From Paenibacillus sp. Soil522 (lineage in GTDB: Bacteria > Bacillota > Bacilli > Paenibacillales > Paenibacillaceae): DNA of 64,000 nucleotides. Position numbers and translations under genes: made by a program. The DNA is taken from the NCBI RefSeq assembly GCF_001428245.1, contig NZ_LMRV01000077.1:120829-184828 (forward strand), given 5' to 3'. Under the pieces are notes generated by a model. It worked only from the letters and a program-made list of their open reading frames with translations, was not told the DNA's origin and did not search any database. Below are positions 1 to 8,876 of this stretch, piece by piece (position 1 is the first letter of the stretch; the number at the start of each line of letters is the position of its first letter).

Positions 1-1788
1 CGCGGGCTAGCGCTGCTCACTTTGGACGGCGCAGCTGAAGGGCTGGCGGCAAGTTTGCTTGCGTCTGAATCGAATCGGACACTTCTTGAGGAGATCAAGG
101 CGGAAGCTGAACGGTTTGTGCAGACGCCGGATCCTGAGCTTACGTATGCGCTCTTTCGCATATACGGCGATACGGGCGAGCGGTTAGCGTATGAGCGTGT
201 TTATTTTGAACGGCGCAAGAGGCTGAACGCTTTCGTCATCATGGCGCTGCTGGAGCCGGATAATGCGGTTTATGAAGCTGCAGCGCTAAATGTTATTTGG
301 TCGGTTTGCAATGAGTTTACATGGTGCCTGCCTGCCCATTTTAATGCGGGAGCAGAGAGGCCGGACATCGATTTATTTGCTGCTGAGACAGGCTTTGCGC
401 TTAGTGAGATTTTATGGTTATGGGGAGACCGGTTGCCTGAATTGCTGCGCAAACGGATAAAGGCCGAGGTAGAGCTGCGGATTTTGTGTCCTTTTTTGGA
501 GCAGGGCCCATACGGGTGGGAGACGGCTGAGCACAACTGGTCCGCGGTATGCGCAGGGTCGGTTGGCGCTGCCGCACTCCATCTCATAGACGATTCAGAG
601 CGGCTGTCCGGGGTGCTCGAGCGGGTGCTCGCATCGCTTGATTGCTATTTGACCGGCTTTGGGGAAGACGGGGCGTGCGCGGAGGGTTATTTGTACTGGC
701 AGTACGGTTTCGGTTACTACGTTTATTTCGCTCAGCTCTTAAAGGCGGCGACAGACGGCGAAATCAACCTATTTGCTTCAAGCAAGGTAAAGGAGATCGC
801 ACTCTTTCAGCAGAAATGTTTTACAGGCGGCCGTACCGTCGTCAATTTCTCTGATTCGCCTTCCGAAAGCGGTATCTTTATGGGGCTTAGCTGCTGCTTG
901 CACCGTGAATATGAAGAGGTGACCGTACCAGATGCGAGCCTTAGAGCAGACTATTCAGCAGATCACTGCGGCCGATGGGCGCCTGCGATCCGAAATTTGC
1001 TTTGGCTTAAGGATTCATGGATGGAGGCTTCCGGTAAAAAAGCGATCTGGCCTGCCGAATCGCATTATTTGCCCGATGTGCAGTGGCTTTTGTCCAGACA
1101 TGTCAGTAAGGATGGCGGCAGCTGCAGCTTTGCGGCTAAGGGCGGCCACAATGAGGAGCCTCACAACCATAATGATGTGGGCCACTTTATCGTGCATGCG
1201 GACGGACAAGCTTATTTGGCTGATTTGGGCAGCGGTAAGTATACGGCGCAGTATTTTGGCCCTGAGCGGTACATGCTTTGGTGCAACGGTTCCCAAGGAC
1301 ATTCGGTCCCGGTTATTGACGGCTTTCATCAGCAAAATGGGCCTTCGTTCCATGCAACAGTCAAGGAGATCTATACCGGCGGGCGGTATGATCAGCTTGT
1401 TTTGGAATTAAGCTCTGCTTACGGGTATTCCAAGCTTGAGCAGCTGGAGCGCCGGTTCCACTGGGAGAAAACCGGTCTGCCGGCCTTAACGCTGACCGAC
1501 ACGATTTTGTTTTCGGCAGGCAGCGGTGAGCCGGCAGAGAGGCTCGTTACGGAGCGGTTCATCACGCTGCTTGCTCCCGAGTTGGTTAAGGAAGGACGAA
1601 TTCTCCTATTAGGGAGTCGTCAATTAAGCATTGCCTACGATCATAAGGTATGGAAGCCTATCGTAACTTCACGAAGCGATATCGATCATTTCGGACGCGA
1701 GCGGTTCTGGTATACGCTTGATTTTCAAGGAGCAGCCGCTGCAGGGGTGCCTTTGACTGCGACGTTTATTTTTCAATTTGACTCATAA
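1..1788 (+). CDS. Heparinase II/III-like polysaccharide lyase, 5' end cut by window
   Basis: The reading frame is open from base 1, so the true start lies upstream of the window; the TTG at 22 is only the first possible internal start and is unlikely. About 595 residues are visible. The N-terminal half is helix-rich, as in the (alpha/alpha) toroid of heparinase II/III-type lyases. The second half carries the diagnostic His/Asn-rich stretch GGHNEEPHNHNDVGHF near 1141-1188, where catalytic His residues sit in this superfamily, and then a beta-sandwich-like C-terminus. The family cleaves uronic-acid-containing polysaccharides by beta-elimination, giving 4,5-unsaturated uronyl ends. That fits the GH88 unsaturated glucuronyl hydrolase starting 35 bases downstream, which would act on such products. 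The exact substrate cannot be read from the sequence. No signal peptide can be judged because the N-terminus is missing. Confidence 0.85.
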   Translation, partial: RGLALLTLDGAAEGLAASLLASESNRTLLEEIKAEAERFVQTPDPELTYALFRIYGDTGERLAYERVYFERRKRLNAFVIMALLEPDNAVYEAAALNVIWSVCNEFTWCLPAHFNAGAERPDIDLFAAETGFALSEILWLWGDRLPELLRKRIKAEVELRILCPFLEQGPYGWETAEHNWSAVCAGSVGAAALHLIDDSERLSGVLERVLASLDCYLTGFGEDGACAEGYLYWQYGFGYYVYFAQLLKAATDGEINLFASSKVKEIALFQQKCFTGGRTVVNFSDSPSESGIFMGLSCCLHREYEEVTVPDASLRADYSADHCGRWAPAIRNLLWLKDSWMEASGKKAIWPAESHYLPDVQWLLSRHVSKDGGSCSFAAKGGHNEEPHNHNDVGHFIVHADGQAYLADLGSGKYTAQYFGPERYMLWCNGSQGHSVPVIDGFHQQNGPSFHATVKEIYTGGRYDQLVLELSSAYGYSKLEQLERRFHWEKTGLPALTLTDTILFSAGSGEPAERLVTERFITLLAPELVKEGRILLLGSRQLSIAYDHKVWKPIVTSRSDIDHFGRERFWYTLDFQGAAAAGVPLTATFIFQFDS

Positions 1789-1822
1789 TATGACTAAATT
1801 GCTGCTAGGAGAGGGAATGGAC

Positions 1823-2953
1823 ATGGAACAGATCAATTGGGTAAATGACGCTTGGGAGAAAGTACATGAGAAGGTAACGAGAACGAGCAGCCGCATCGGC
1901 GCAAGATTTCCGCATGCAAGCGTGGACGGGACCTATGTGCTGGAAGCGCCCCACTGGTGGACGGCGGGCTTCTGGCCGGGCTTGCTTTGGTTATTGTACC
2001 GCGATTCGGAGTCGAAGGATGACCGCTATAAGGACATTGCCGAGGCATGCGAGCAGCAGCTCGATGAGGTGCTGGCCGGGTATGACCGATTGGATCATGA
2101 TATCGGATTCATGTGGTCGCTTACGAGCGTAGCCCGCTATAAGCTGCTGGGCGAGGAGCAATCGCGCAGACGCGCGCTGCTTGCTGCGAGCGTATTGAGC
2201 GGCCGTTTTAATATAAAAGGAAATTATATAAGAGCATGGAATCCATGGAGCGAAGGCGACCGCAACGAAGGCTGGGCGATCATTGATTGCATGATGAATT
2301 TGCCTTTGCTATATTGGGCCAGCGAAACGACCGGCGATCCGAGATTCAAGCATTTGGCGATGGCTCATGCGGATACGGTTCTGAACTATTTTATCAGGAC
2401 GGATGGCTCGGTCAATCATATCGTGATCTTTGATCCGCAAACCGGTGAATTCGAAAGCGTAAACGGCGGCCAAGGCTTTGCGCCGAATTCGGCTTGGTCA
2501 CGCGGCGCGTCGTGGGCGATTTACGGAATGGCGCTTAGTTACCGGTATTCGGGCGAGGCTAGATACCTGGAAGCGGCGAAGCGGGTTGCGCATTTCTTCC
2601 TTGCGAATTTGCCTGAGGACTCCGTGCCGCATTGGGATTTCCGTTTGCCGCCGGGCGTCGAGCGGTTTCGCGACACATCGGCAGGCGCTTGCGCGGCCTG
2701 CGGCTTGCTTGAAATTGCGAGAGCGGTCCCGGAAGAGGAGTCGGAGCTGTATCAAGCGGCTGGAGAGAGAATACTGCGCTCCATGTTCGAGAATTACGGA
2801 GCTTGGGACAATCAGGCGGAAGAAGGCTTGATCCTGCATGGGACAAGCCATTATCCGGAGCGGAGAAATATGGATGTGCCGCTTATATACGGCGATTATT
2901 TCTTTGTAGAAGGCTTGGCGCGGCTAAGAGGAAATTCCGTAACTTTTTGGTAG
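1823..2953 (+). CDS. GH88 unsaturated glucuronyl hydrolase
   Basis: This 376-residue protein matches the GH88 family, which hydrates the unsaturated uronic acid left at oligosaccharide ends by polysaccharide lyases, releasing a 5-keto uronate. Visible family marks are APHWWTAGFWPGLLW (residues about 42-56), DHDIGFMW with Asp93 and WAIIDCMMNL with Asp155; these two Asp residues line up with the catalytic pair known as Asp88/Asp149 in the Bacillus GL1 enzyme. Later come NSAWSRGASWAIYG and GDYFFVEGLAR, typical of the (alpha/alpha)6 barrel. There is no signal peptide, so it acts in the cytoplasm. I chose ATG 1823 because AGGAGAGGG (1807-1815) lies 7 bases ahead; earlier in-frame starts at 1778 and 1790 precede that ribosome site. 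It follows the lyase gene closely and precedes a DUF2264 gene, so the three probably form one operon. Confidence 0.92.
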   Translation: MEQINWVNDAWEKVHEKVTRTSSRIGARFPHASVDGTYVLEAPHWWTAGFWPGLLWLLYRDSESKDDRYKDIAEACEQQLDEVLAGYDRLDHDIGFMWSLTSVARYKLLGEEQSRRRALLAASVLSGRFNIKGNYIRAWNPWSEGDRNEGWAIIDCMMNLPLLYWASETTGDPRFKHLAMAHADTVLNYFIRTDGSVNHIVIFDPQTGEFESVNGGQGFAPNSAWSRGASWAIYGMALSYRYSGEARYLEAAKRVAHFFLANLPEDSVPHWDFRLPPGVERFRDTSAGACAACGLLEIARAVPEEESELYQAAGERILRSMFENYGAWDNQAEEGLILHGTSHYPERRNMDVPLIYGDYFFVEGLARLRGNSVTFW

Positions 2954-2971
2954 AACGGAGGAGGAATGACA

Positions 2972-4195
2972 TTGAAAAGCAGACCTCAGATCGGCAGTCC
3001 GATTCCGGATCGCGAATATTGGCTGGAGCAGCTGTTAGCCATTAGCAAGCCTGTACTCGCGGCGCTTGCCGAGCGCCGTCTCAAAGAACGGATGCCGATT
3101 GAAATCGCGGAGACTGACGGAGCGAATGAAGCGGAAAGGGCTGCAGCATCGGCGGCGCTTTTGGCTGACCGGGCAAAATATACGCATTTAGAAGCGCTTG
3201 GACGGCTCCTGTCCGGCATGGCCCCGTGGTTAGAGAATCGGCGGCTTTCCGGGGCCGAGGAGGAGATGCGCAGCCGTTATGCCGTGCTTGCCCGTGAAGC
3301 CATAGATGCCGGCACCGATCCGGCATCGCCGGATTATATGAACTTTAGCGATGGCTTTCAGCCGATTGTCGACGCGGCTTTTTTGGCGCAAGCGATCCTG
3401 CGGGCTCCTGAAGAGTTAGGAGAGAGACTTGAGAAGCGCGTGAAATCAAATGTGATTGCGGCGCTGAAGCAAACGCGGACGAGGAAGCCTGTTTTCTCGA
3501 ATTGGCTGCTATTTGCGGCAACGATCGAGGCGGCCTTGTTTAAGCTGGGAGAGAGCGACTGGGATCCTATGCGGATCGATTACGCTCTAAAGCAGCATGA
3601 GCAGTGGTATTTGGGTGATGGGACCTATGGCGACGGACCGGAATTTCATTGGGATTATTACAACAGCTTCGTGATCCAGCCGATGCTGGTTGATGTGCTT
3701 GCCGCGGTAGGCGATCAATACGGGGAATGGGACGCGATGCGGCCTGCGGTTACGGACCGTGCCCGGCGCTATGCGGCCGTTCTGGAGCGGTTGATTGCAC
3801 CCGATGGAACGTATCCGCCGATTGGACGATCGCTGGCTTACCGCTTCGGCGCTTTCCAGAGCTTAGCCCAAAGCGCCTTGCTTGATGCTTTGCCGGTAGG
3901 CGTCAGCGCGCCGCAGGTGCGCTGCGCATTGACGGCAGTCATTCGCCGCACGATGGACATGTCTGGCAACTTTTCGCCGGAAGGCTGGCTGACGATCGGC
4001 TTATGCGGCCATCAGCCGGATATCGGCGAGCGTTATATTTCGACGGGAAGCCTTTATTTATGCTCCGAGGTATTTTTGCCTCTGGGCCTGCCGGGCGAGC
4101 ATCCGTTCTGGAGCGGCGTAGAAGAGGCATGGACTTCGAAGAAGGCATGGTCGGGACAAGCTTTTGGCATAGACACGGCTTTGAAGCAGGTTTAA
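2972..4195 (+). CDS. DUF2264 family protein, short form
   Basis: The protein (about 407 residues) belongs to the DUF2264 family, seen in polysaccharide utilisation loci; family function is not established, though the helical toroid-like fold is reminiscent of lyases and glycosidases. Recognisable segments are FSDGFQPIVDAAFLAQA (about residues 126-142), NWLLFAATIEA, DGTYGDGPEFHWDYYNSFVIQP and PPIGRSLAYRFGAFQ. The frame ends right after the HPFW motif, so it lacks the roughly 200-residue C-terminal part present in the 629-residue relative at 21067. Start choice: GGAGGAGG at 2957-2964 ends one base before ATG 2966, too close for initiation, while TTG 2972 has a 7-base spacing and is preferred. 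No signal peptide. Third gene of the lyase/GH88 operon, 18 bases downstream. Confidence 0.82.
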   Translation: MKSRPQIGSPIPDREYWLEQLLAISKPVLAALAERRLKERMPIEIAETDGANEAERAAASAALLADRAKYTHLEALGRLLSGMAPWLENRRLSGAEEEMRSRYAVLAREAIDAGTDPASPDYMNFSDGFQPIVDAAFLAQAILRAPEELGERLEKRVKSNVIAALKQTRTRKPVFSNWLLFAATIEAALFKLGESDWDPMRIDYALKQHEQWYLGDGTYGDGPEFHWDYYNSFVIQPMLVDVLAAVGDQYGEWDAMRPAVTDRARRYAAVLERLIAPDGTYPPIGRSLAYRFGAFQSLAQSALLDALPVGVSAPQVRCALTAVIRRTMDMSGNFSPEGWLTIGLCGHQPDIGERYISTGSLYLCSEVFLPLGLPGEHPFWSGVEEAWTSKKAWSGQAFGIDTALKQV

Positions 4196-4294
4196 AAAGC
4201 AGGGGCTGACTCGGAAGCCAAATGGCTGCAGGGGCTTTTTTTGGGCCAAGCATCGTTCGTCGGCGGGCGGCGGTTTAATTCAATTTTTTTCAAT

Positions 4295-4340
4295 AGGGTT
4301 GTCTCTCAGGTTGTTAGATCTTTTGAGATAGCCCTTTTTT
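4295..4340 (+). terminator. Rho-independent terminator after the DUF2264 gene
   Basis: AGGGTTGTCTC (4295-4305) pairs with GAGATAGCCCT (4325-4335) through 11 pairs including two G-U pairs, followed by a run of six T. A weaker candidate lies just upstream around 4191-4237, where AAAAAGC and GCTTTTT flank an inner AGCCA/TGGCT hairpin. Together they would end the first operon. The rest of 4341-4520 shows no gene that I can support. Confidence 0.65.
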
Positions 4341-4524
4341 ATTTGCCGCTGTCAGGCTGCGCTTGATTTTGAACGCTTGGATCAAAAGTTTGTTCGGGAT
4401 CATAATGGGGAATCTTGCGGCGGGAATGTGATTCGCGTGAACGGTTAAACAGAAGGTCGAAACGGAAATGATTGCTGCTGCATCGGGGAGAGTGTAAATT
4501 AACGGAAAATTTAAAACCAAGCAC

Positions 4525-4553
4525 TTGAAATTAACATTGAAAATGAGTATGAT
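4525..4553 (+). promoter_or_regulatory. Sigma-A promoter of groESL
   Basis: TTGAAA at 4525-4530 and TATGAT at 4548-4553 are separated by exactly 17 bases, close to the vegetative consensus. It sits directly upstream of the CIRCE element and the groES gene. Confidence 0.85.
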
Positions 4554-4564
4554 AAAAATAGTTG

Positions 4565-4591
4565 TTAGCACTTGAAGGTTTCGAGTGCTAA
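4565..4591 (+). promoter_or_regulatory. CIRCE operator (HrcA binding site)
   Basis: TTAGCACTT-N9-GAGTGCTAA matches the CIRCE consensus (TTAGCACTC-N9-GAGTGCTAA) with one changed base in the left arm. CIRCE is the operator of the heat-shock repressor HrcA. Its position just after the -10 box means bound HrcA would block transcription of groESL. The hrcA gene itself is not in this window. Confidence 0.95.
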
Positions 4592-4634
4592 CGAGAATAA
4601 AAGAAGCGACAAATATTGAAGGAGGCTATTTTCA

Positions 4635-4916
4635 ATGATCAGACCTTTGGGTGAACGCGTATTGATCGAAGCAATCGCGAAAGAAGAAACAACCGCTAGC
4701 GGTATCGTATTGCCGGATTCGGCAAAAGAAAAGCCGCAAGAAGGTAAAGTGGTAGCAGTTGGCAGCGGTACGCTGAAAGATGGCGTTCGTGTTGCTTTGG
4801 AAGTTAAAGAAGGCGACCGCGTTCTTTTCTCCAAATATGCAGGTACTGAAATCAAATACGATGGCAAAGAGTATTTGATTATGAAAGAAAGCGAAATTCA
4901 CGCGATTTTTGAATAG
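4635..4916 (+). CDS. groES: Co-chaperonin GroES
   Basis: The 93-residue protein has the full GroES fold: start MIRPLGERVLIEA, mobile-loop region EETTASGIVLPDSAKEKPQEG, and the C-terminal KYAGTEIKYDGKEYLIM. It forms the heptameric lid that caps GroEL during ATP-driven protein folding in the cytoplasm. AAGGAGG at 4619-4625 gives a 9-base spacing to ATG 4635. It is the first gene of the CIRCE-controlled operon, 74 bases ahead of groEL. Confidence 0.98.
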   Translation: MIRPLGERVLIEAIAKEETTASGIVLPDSAKEKPQEGKVVAVGSGTLKDGVRVALEVKEGDRVLFSKYAGTEIKYDGKEYLIMKESEIHAIFE

Positions 4917-4990
4917 CAGCCCGCTTCGGGACACATAGAAGGCAAGACTAAGCAGTTCTACTTAAACTATTTTTGGGAGGTTTTACGTTA

Positions 4991-6619
4991 ATGGCTAAGG
5001 AAATTAAATTCAGCGAAGACGCTCGTCGCGCAATGCTGCGCGGAGTTGACGCACTTGCAAACGCAGTTAAAGTAACACTAGGTCCAAAGGGACGTAACGT
5101 TGTACTTGAGAAAAAATTCGGAAGCCCGCTCATCACGAATGACGGCGTAACCATCGCGAAAGAAATCGAGCTTGAGGACGCTTTTGAAAACATGGGCGCT
5201 CAACTCGTTAAAGAAGTAGCAACAAAAACAAACGACGTAGCAGGTGATGGTACGACTACCGCTACTGTTCTTGCACAAGCGATGATTCGCGAAGGCTTGA
5301 AAAACGTAACGGCTGGCGCTAACCCTATGGTTATCCGCAAAGGCATCGAGAAAGCGGTTAAGGCTGCTGTTGAAGAGCTGAAAGCAATCTCGAAACCTAT
5401 TGAAGGCAAACATTCAATTGCACAAGTTGCTTCGATTTCGTCCGCTGACGATGAAGTAGGCCAATTGATCGCAGAAGCAATGGAAAAAGTCGGCAACGAC
5501 GGCGTTATCACTGTAGAAGAGTCGAAAGGCTTCGTAACAGAGCTTGAAGTGGTAGAAGGTATGCAATTCGATCGCGGTTATGTATCTCCATACATGATCA
5601 CAGATACAGATAAAATGGAAGCGGTTCTCGACAACCCTTACATCCTTATCACTGACAAAAAAATTACGAGCATTCAAGAGATCCTTCCGGTTCTTGAGAA
5701 AGTCGTTCAATCCGGCAAACAATTGCTAATCATTGCTGAAGACGTAGAAGGTGAAGCTCAAGCTACACTAGTAGTTAACAAGCTTCGTGGAACATTCACT
5801 TGCGTAGCGGTTAAAGCTCCAGGCTTCGGTGACCGTCGTAAAGCTATGCTTCAAGATATCGCTGCTCTAACAGGCGGCCAAGTCATTACAGAAGAGCTCG
5901 GCCTTGAGCTGAAATCGACTGGCGTTGAATCGCTTGGTTCCGCTCGTCAAATCCGCATTACAAAAGAAACGACAATTATCGTTGACGGCAGCGGCAACTC
6001 CGCTGACATCGTTGCCCGCGTGAACCAAATCCGCGCTCAACTGGAAGAAACAACTTCCGACTTCGACCGTGAGAAGCTTCAAGAGCGTCTTGCAAAACTG
6101 TCCGGCGGCGTAGCAGTAATCAAAGTCGGCGCAGCTACAGAAACAGAATTGAAAGAGCGCAAGCTCCGCATCGAAGATGCCCTCAACTCCACTCGTGCAG
6201 CGGTTGAAGAAGGTATCGTATCGGGCGGCGGTACAGCCCTCATTAACGTATATAGCGCTGTTGCTGCTGTTAAAGCAGATGGCGACGAGCAAACGGGCGT
6301 TAACATCGTTCTTCGTTCCCTTGAAGAGCCGATCCGCACAATTGCAGCTAACGCAGGCCAAGAAGGCTCCGTTATCGTTGAGCGTCTTAAAAACGAAAAA
6401 ATCGGCGTAGGCTACAACGCAGCTACCGGCGCATGGGTGAACATGTTCGAAGCAGGTATCGTTGACCCTGCTAAAGTAACGCGTTCGGCACTACAAAACG
6501 CAGCTTCCGTTGCGGCTATGTTCCTGACAACTGAAGCAGTTGTTGCCGACAAGCCAGAAAAAGACAAACCAGGCATGCCTGATATGGGCGGAATGGGCGG
6601 AATGGGCGGCATGATGTAG
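4991..6619 (+). CDS. groEL: Chaperonin GroEL
   Basis: The 542-residue protein is a complete 60-kDa chaperonin. It begins MAKEIKFSEDARRAM, has the ATP-binding region LGPKGRNVVLEK and the strongly conserved GDGTTTATVLAQ (about residues 85-96), and ends in the typical GGM repeat tail. With GroES it refolds proteins in the cytoplasm. ATG 4991 is preferred over the in-frame TTG at 4973 because GGGAGG (4975-4980) lies between them at good spacing and because the conserved family N-terminus starts at MAKE. Codon use here is that of a highly expressed gene. Confidence 0.98.
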   Translation: MAKEIKFSEDARRAMLRGVDALANAVKVTLGPKGRNVVLEKKFGSPLITNDGVTIAKEIELEDAFENMGAQLVKEVATKTNDVAGDGTTTATVLAQAMIREGLKNVTAGANPMVIRKGIEKAVKAAVEELKAISKPIEGKHSIAQVASISSADDEVGQLIAEAMEKVGNDGVITVEESKGFVTELEVVEGMQFDRGYVSPYMITDTDKMEAVLDNPYILITDKKITSIQEILPVLEKVVQSGKQLLIIAEDVEGEAQATLVVNKLRGTFTCVAVKAPGFGDRRKAMLQDIAALTGGQVITEELGLELKSTGVESLGSARQIRITKETTIIVDGSGNSADIVARVNQIRAQLEETTSDFDREKLQERLAKLSGGVAVIKVGAATETELKERKLRIEDALNSTRAAVEEGIVSGGGTALINVYSAVAAVKADGDEQTGVNIVLRSLEEPIRTIAANAGQEGSVIVERLKNEKIGVGYNAATGAWVNMFEAGIVDPAKVTRSALQNAASVAAMFLTTEAVVADKPEKDKPGMPDMGGMGGMGGMM

Positions 6620-6705
6620 GGTTTCAGCCCTTACATTTGTGAAATAGTCTAGGCTATTTCAGCCCAGTTTGAGAACTGGTCACGTTAAAAACTATTTTCT
6701 AAAAT

Positions 6706-6743
6706 AAAGACTACTTCCTAAAACCAAGGAGGTAGTCTTTTTT
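6706..6743 (+). terminator. groESL terminator
   Basis: AAAGACTACTTCCT (6706-6719) pairs with AGGAGGTAGTCTTT (6727-6740) over 14 positions with one T-G pair, and the run of T continues to 6743. A second, T-poor stem-loop (GAAATAG/CTATTTC, 6641-6660) lies closer to the groEL stop. The AAGGAGG inside the right arm also looks like a ribosome site for the recombinase remnant starting at 6744, but this is probably coincidental. Confidence 0.85.
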
Positions 6744-7565
6744 ATGTTGTTGAAATTTGAGTATTGTATTCAGTATGAGTTTGTAAGTGTAGAAGAAATT
6801 ACTTATAACCATGTGCGTCAGCATCTTTCGACTTGTCTAGAACGAGGTAATAAAGCAGGCTCAATCAATACTAAGCTTTTGCGAATCAGAGCCTTTCTGA
6901 ACTACATGGTGGAATGCGAAGTTATAACGAAGAATCCTGCCAAACGAGTGAAAATGCAAAAAGAGGATGTCAAGATTGATGTATTCACTGATGAACAAAT
7001 ACATCAGATGCTGAACTTCTACAGACGTATTAAGCAATGTGAAAAAAGTTATGTTGCTTATCGGGATTATATGATGATAGTGACTTTACTCGGAACTGGA
7101 ATAAGACGAGGTGAAATTATTAATCTAAAGTGGTCAGATGTTGATTTTATTAATCAAAGTATTACCGTTTTCGGGAAAAGTAGAAGGAAAGATACTCTCC
7201 CGATAACTGAAAAGTTATCTAAAGAATTAGCGGCATATAAGATTTTTTGTAAACAGTATTGGGAGATTTAAGTGACTTTATTTTTGTGAAAAGAGATAAT
7301 ACTCAAATGACTGAAAATGCGTTGATGTTAGTTTTCAAGTATCTTGGACAAAAAATGAATTTTAAAGAAGTTAGGGTGTCCGCAAACACTTTTCGACATA
7401 CATTTTGTCATCGACTTGCTATGTCTGGTATGAGTGCTTTTGCAATTCAAAAGCTGATGAGACATCAAAACATTGCAGTCACGATGAGGTATGTTGCTAT
7501 GTGGGGGGAATGAATTGAGAGAGCAAAATGATAAGTACAATCCGTTAAATACATTGGATGTTTGA
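6744..7565 (+). pseudogene. Tyrosine recombinase (integrase), 5'-truncated and twice frameshifted
   Basis: Three reading-frame pieces together give a phage-type integrase. The first piece (6744-7271) has the end of the SAM-like core-binding domain and the catalytic domain with the first active-site Arg in GTGIRRGEIINLKW. The frame then shifts near 7260-7270; the second piece (to 7513) has the H-x-x-R box in TFRHTFCHRLAMSG and LMRHQNIAVTMRY, containing the later His and the nucleophilic Tyr. Removing one G from the six-G run at 7502-7507 would let it read on as WGNELREQNDKYNPLNTLDV to a stop at 7563-7565, which is how such integrases usually end. About 50 N-terminal residues seem to be missing. 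It sits just after the groEL terminator at the edge of an AT-rich stretch and is likely a dead island integrase. Confidence 0.85.
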
Positions 7566-7571
7566 ATTAAG

Positions 7572-7778
7572 ATGACGAATAAAAGCTTATTCACCATTGA
7601 CGATTCAGTTACACACAGCCTTCAACAAATTGCAAGAAATCATCTGAAACTCACTTTAGAGCATAGTTCAGCAACAACCACTACTGAACGGCGCAAAGCC
7701 ATCATGTCAGAAGTCGAAGTGCTTAAAGTTCAACGTGATAATCTTCTAGGAAGAAAAGATTCGGTTGCTATTAGTTAG
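7572..7778 (+). CDS. Small hypothetical protein, 68 aa
   Basis: A 68-residue reading frame starts 6 bases after the repaired integrase end. It is polar and probably helical (MTNKSLFTIDDSV..., RRKAIMSEVEVLKVQRDNLLG), with no recognised motif and no clear ribosome site. Its position makes it a possible passenger of the mobile element. I do not recognise the family; it may not be expressed. Confidence 0.35.
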   Translation: MTNKSLFTIDDSVTHSLQQIARNHLKLTLEHSSATTTTERRKAIMSEVEVLKVQRDNLLGRKDSVAIS

Positions 7779-7832
7779 AAATGAATAAAACTGGAAATTA
7801 AAGTGTAAACGGATGTATACTCTTTTCTATGC

Positions 7833-7876
7833 AAGGACGACTTCCCTACAAAATAGGGACTTGCTTAGTTGTCCTT
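7833..7876 (+). ncRNA. Possible structured RNA element
   Basis: AAGGACGACT (7833-7842) pairs with AGTTGTCCTT (7867-7876), enclosing a second perfect hairpin TCCCTA-CAAAA-TAGGGA (7843-7859). Further stems may follow downstream (GTTGCA/TGCAAC around 7982-8008). The stretch 7780-8045 carries no protein gene I can support and leads directly into the small gene at 8046, so it could be a structured leader or a free small RNA. No known RNA family was recognised. Confidence 0.35.
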
Positions 7877-8045
7877 GCTACTTGCTTAAGATGAAGGGAA
7901 GCACGATCCATCAACTTTCTGAGGGGTTGGGGTGAAGACTGCTTTTTCTTCGTATGTGCATATATGCTTCATGCTCTATCAGTTGCACTAGGCTCGCTCA
8001 TCTGCAACAAGGGTTTATCACAAGCTAAGGGGTCGTGATGTTCTA

Positions 8046-8219
8046 ATGTCGGAAGGTAAGTTCGTTGGCTACAAGGTAATGTTCGACGTAGGAAAATTCA
8101 AAGTGGTTGCCTACATGGAGGAAGACCGCTACAACGTGTGGAAGTATTTCAGAGATCAGAGCATAACAGATGTATGTGTAGAAGAAGTTGAATTGGAACT
8201 AAGCTATTTCCTTGGTTGA
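8046..8219 (+). CDS. Small hypothetical protein, 57 aa
   Basis: ATG 8046 opens a 57-residue frame ending at TGA 8217-8219. The product starts MSEGKFVGYKVMFDVGKFKV and ends in an acidic, Val/Glu-rich segment (TDVCVEEVELELSYFLG), with the alternating pattern of a small beta-sheet protein. AAGGGG at 8027-8032 lies 13 bases upstream, rather far for a strong ribosome site. I do not recognise the family. It lies inside the accessory island behind a possibly structured RNA stretch. Confidence 0.45.
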   Translation: MSEGKFVGYKVMFDVGKFKVVAYMEEDRYNVWKYFRDQSITDVCVEEVELELSYFLG

Positions 8220-8462
8220 TTCGAAATGAAAAACAACTTACACTCGTCAGTTTAACGCTCCATGCCCACATACGACTTAGAGCGCTTCCTGCTGCTATAC
8301 GCTCTTGCAGGGTGGATGATGCACTTTGTTGAGTATTATCAACAGCACTCAATATAGTAAGACTATTGCAGTTTAGGAATTGGAATATTAAAGAACAGTA
8401 TCCTATGCGTGATAAGAAACAGGATATGAAATCAAATTGATAATGTATGAGGGGTATGCAGA

Positions 8463-8837
8463 GTGGGGGAAATAACTGCGAAGTGTCAAGTTTGTAGTAA
8501 AAAGTACAAAATGGAGCATTATAAAATTGGATTAACAATAAATTGTCCCATTTGTAATAACTTAACAGAAGTTGTCGTAGTTAAATACAGTAGTAACTCT
8601 AGATACCAAATAACTTACAAACAGTTTAGTAACCTTTTGTTTTATGAACCACATAGTAAAGTAATTTTACCCATCATTAAAAAATGGTTTAACTGTGAAG
8701 CGATTTTCAATGGAAAAGTTATGGTATTTAAGACTGGTACAGGAGAGTTCTCTGTTGAGAACATACATAAAGAAATTCAATGTAACCCCAGATTACAATA
8801 TGATTTGTATCAAGAAGCGATGACGTTGTGGAGATAA
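8463..8837 (+). CDS. Hypothetical protein with zinc-ribbon-like Cys pairs
   Basis: This 124-residue protein starts at GTG 8463, 8 bases after AGGGG (8450-8454). Its N-terminus has two Cys pairs, CQVC (about residues 8-11) and CPIC (about 28-31), spaced as in a small zinc ribbon. The remaining 90 residues are rich in aromatic and basic residues (YKQFSNLLFYEPH, IIKKWFNCEAIF) without a motif that I recognise. The GC content is low, like the other genes of the island. Function is unknown; metal binding and nucleic-acid contact are guesses from the Cys pattern only. The region 8220-8462 upstream shows no supported gene. Confidence 0.55.
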   Translation: MGEITAKCQVCSKKYKMEHYKIGLTINCPICNNLTEVVVVKYSSNSRYQITYKQFSNLLFYEPHSKVILPIIKKWFNCEAIFNGKVMVFKTGTGEFSVENIHKEIQCNPRLQYDLYQEAMTLWR

Positions 8838-8876
8838 TATCATTTTAGAAGAGTAATTTTATGGATTGGAGGAAGT

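Noticed and set aside
4973..4990. TTG start adding six residues to GroEL
   Set aside because: The ribosome site lies inside this extension, and all GroEL proteins start at the MAK segment encoded from 4991.
5867..6361. 164-codon minus-strand frame opposite groEL
   Set aside because: It is the antisense shadow of a strongly conserved gene with codon bias; Cys/Phe-rich product with no family features.
8149..8538. 129-codon minus-strand frame
   Set aside because: It overlaps two plus-strand genes with better ribosome sites and has a low-quality, Ser/Leu/Cys-rich product.
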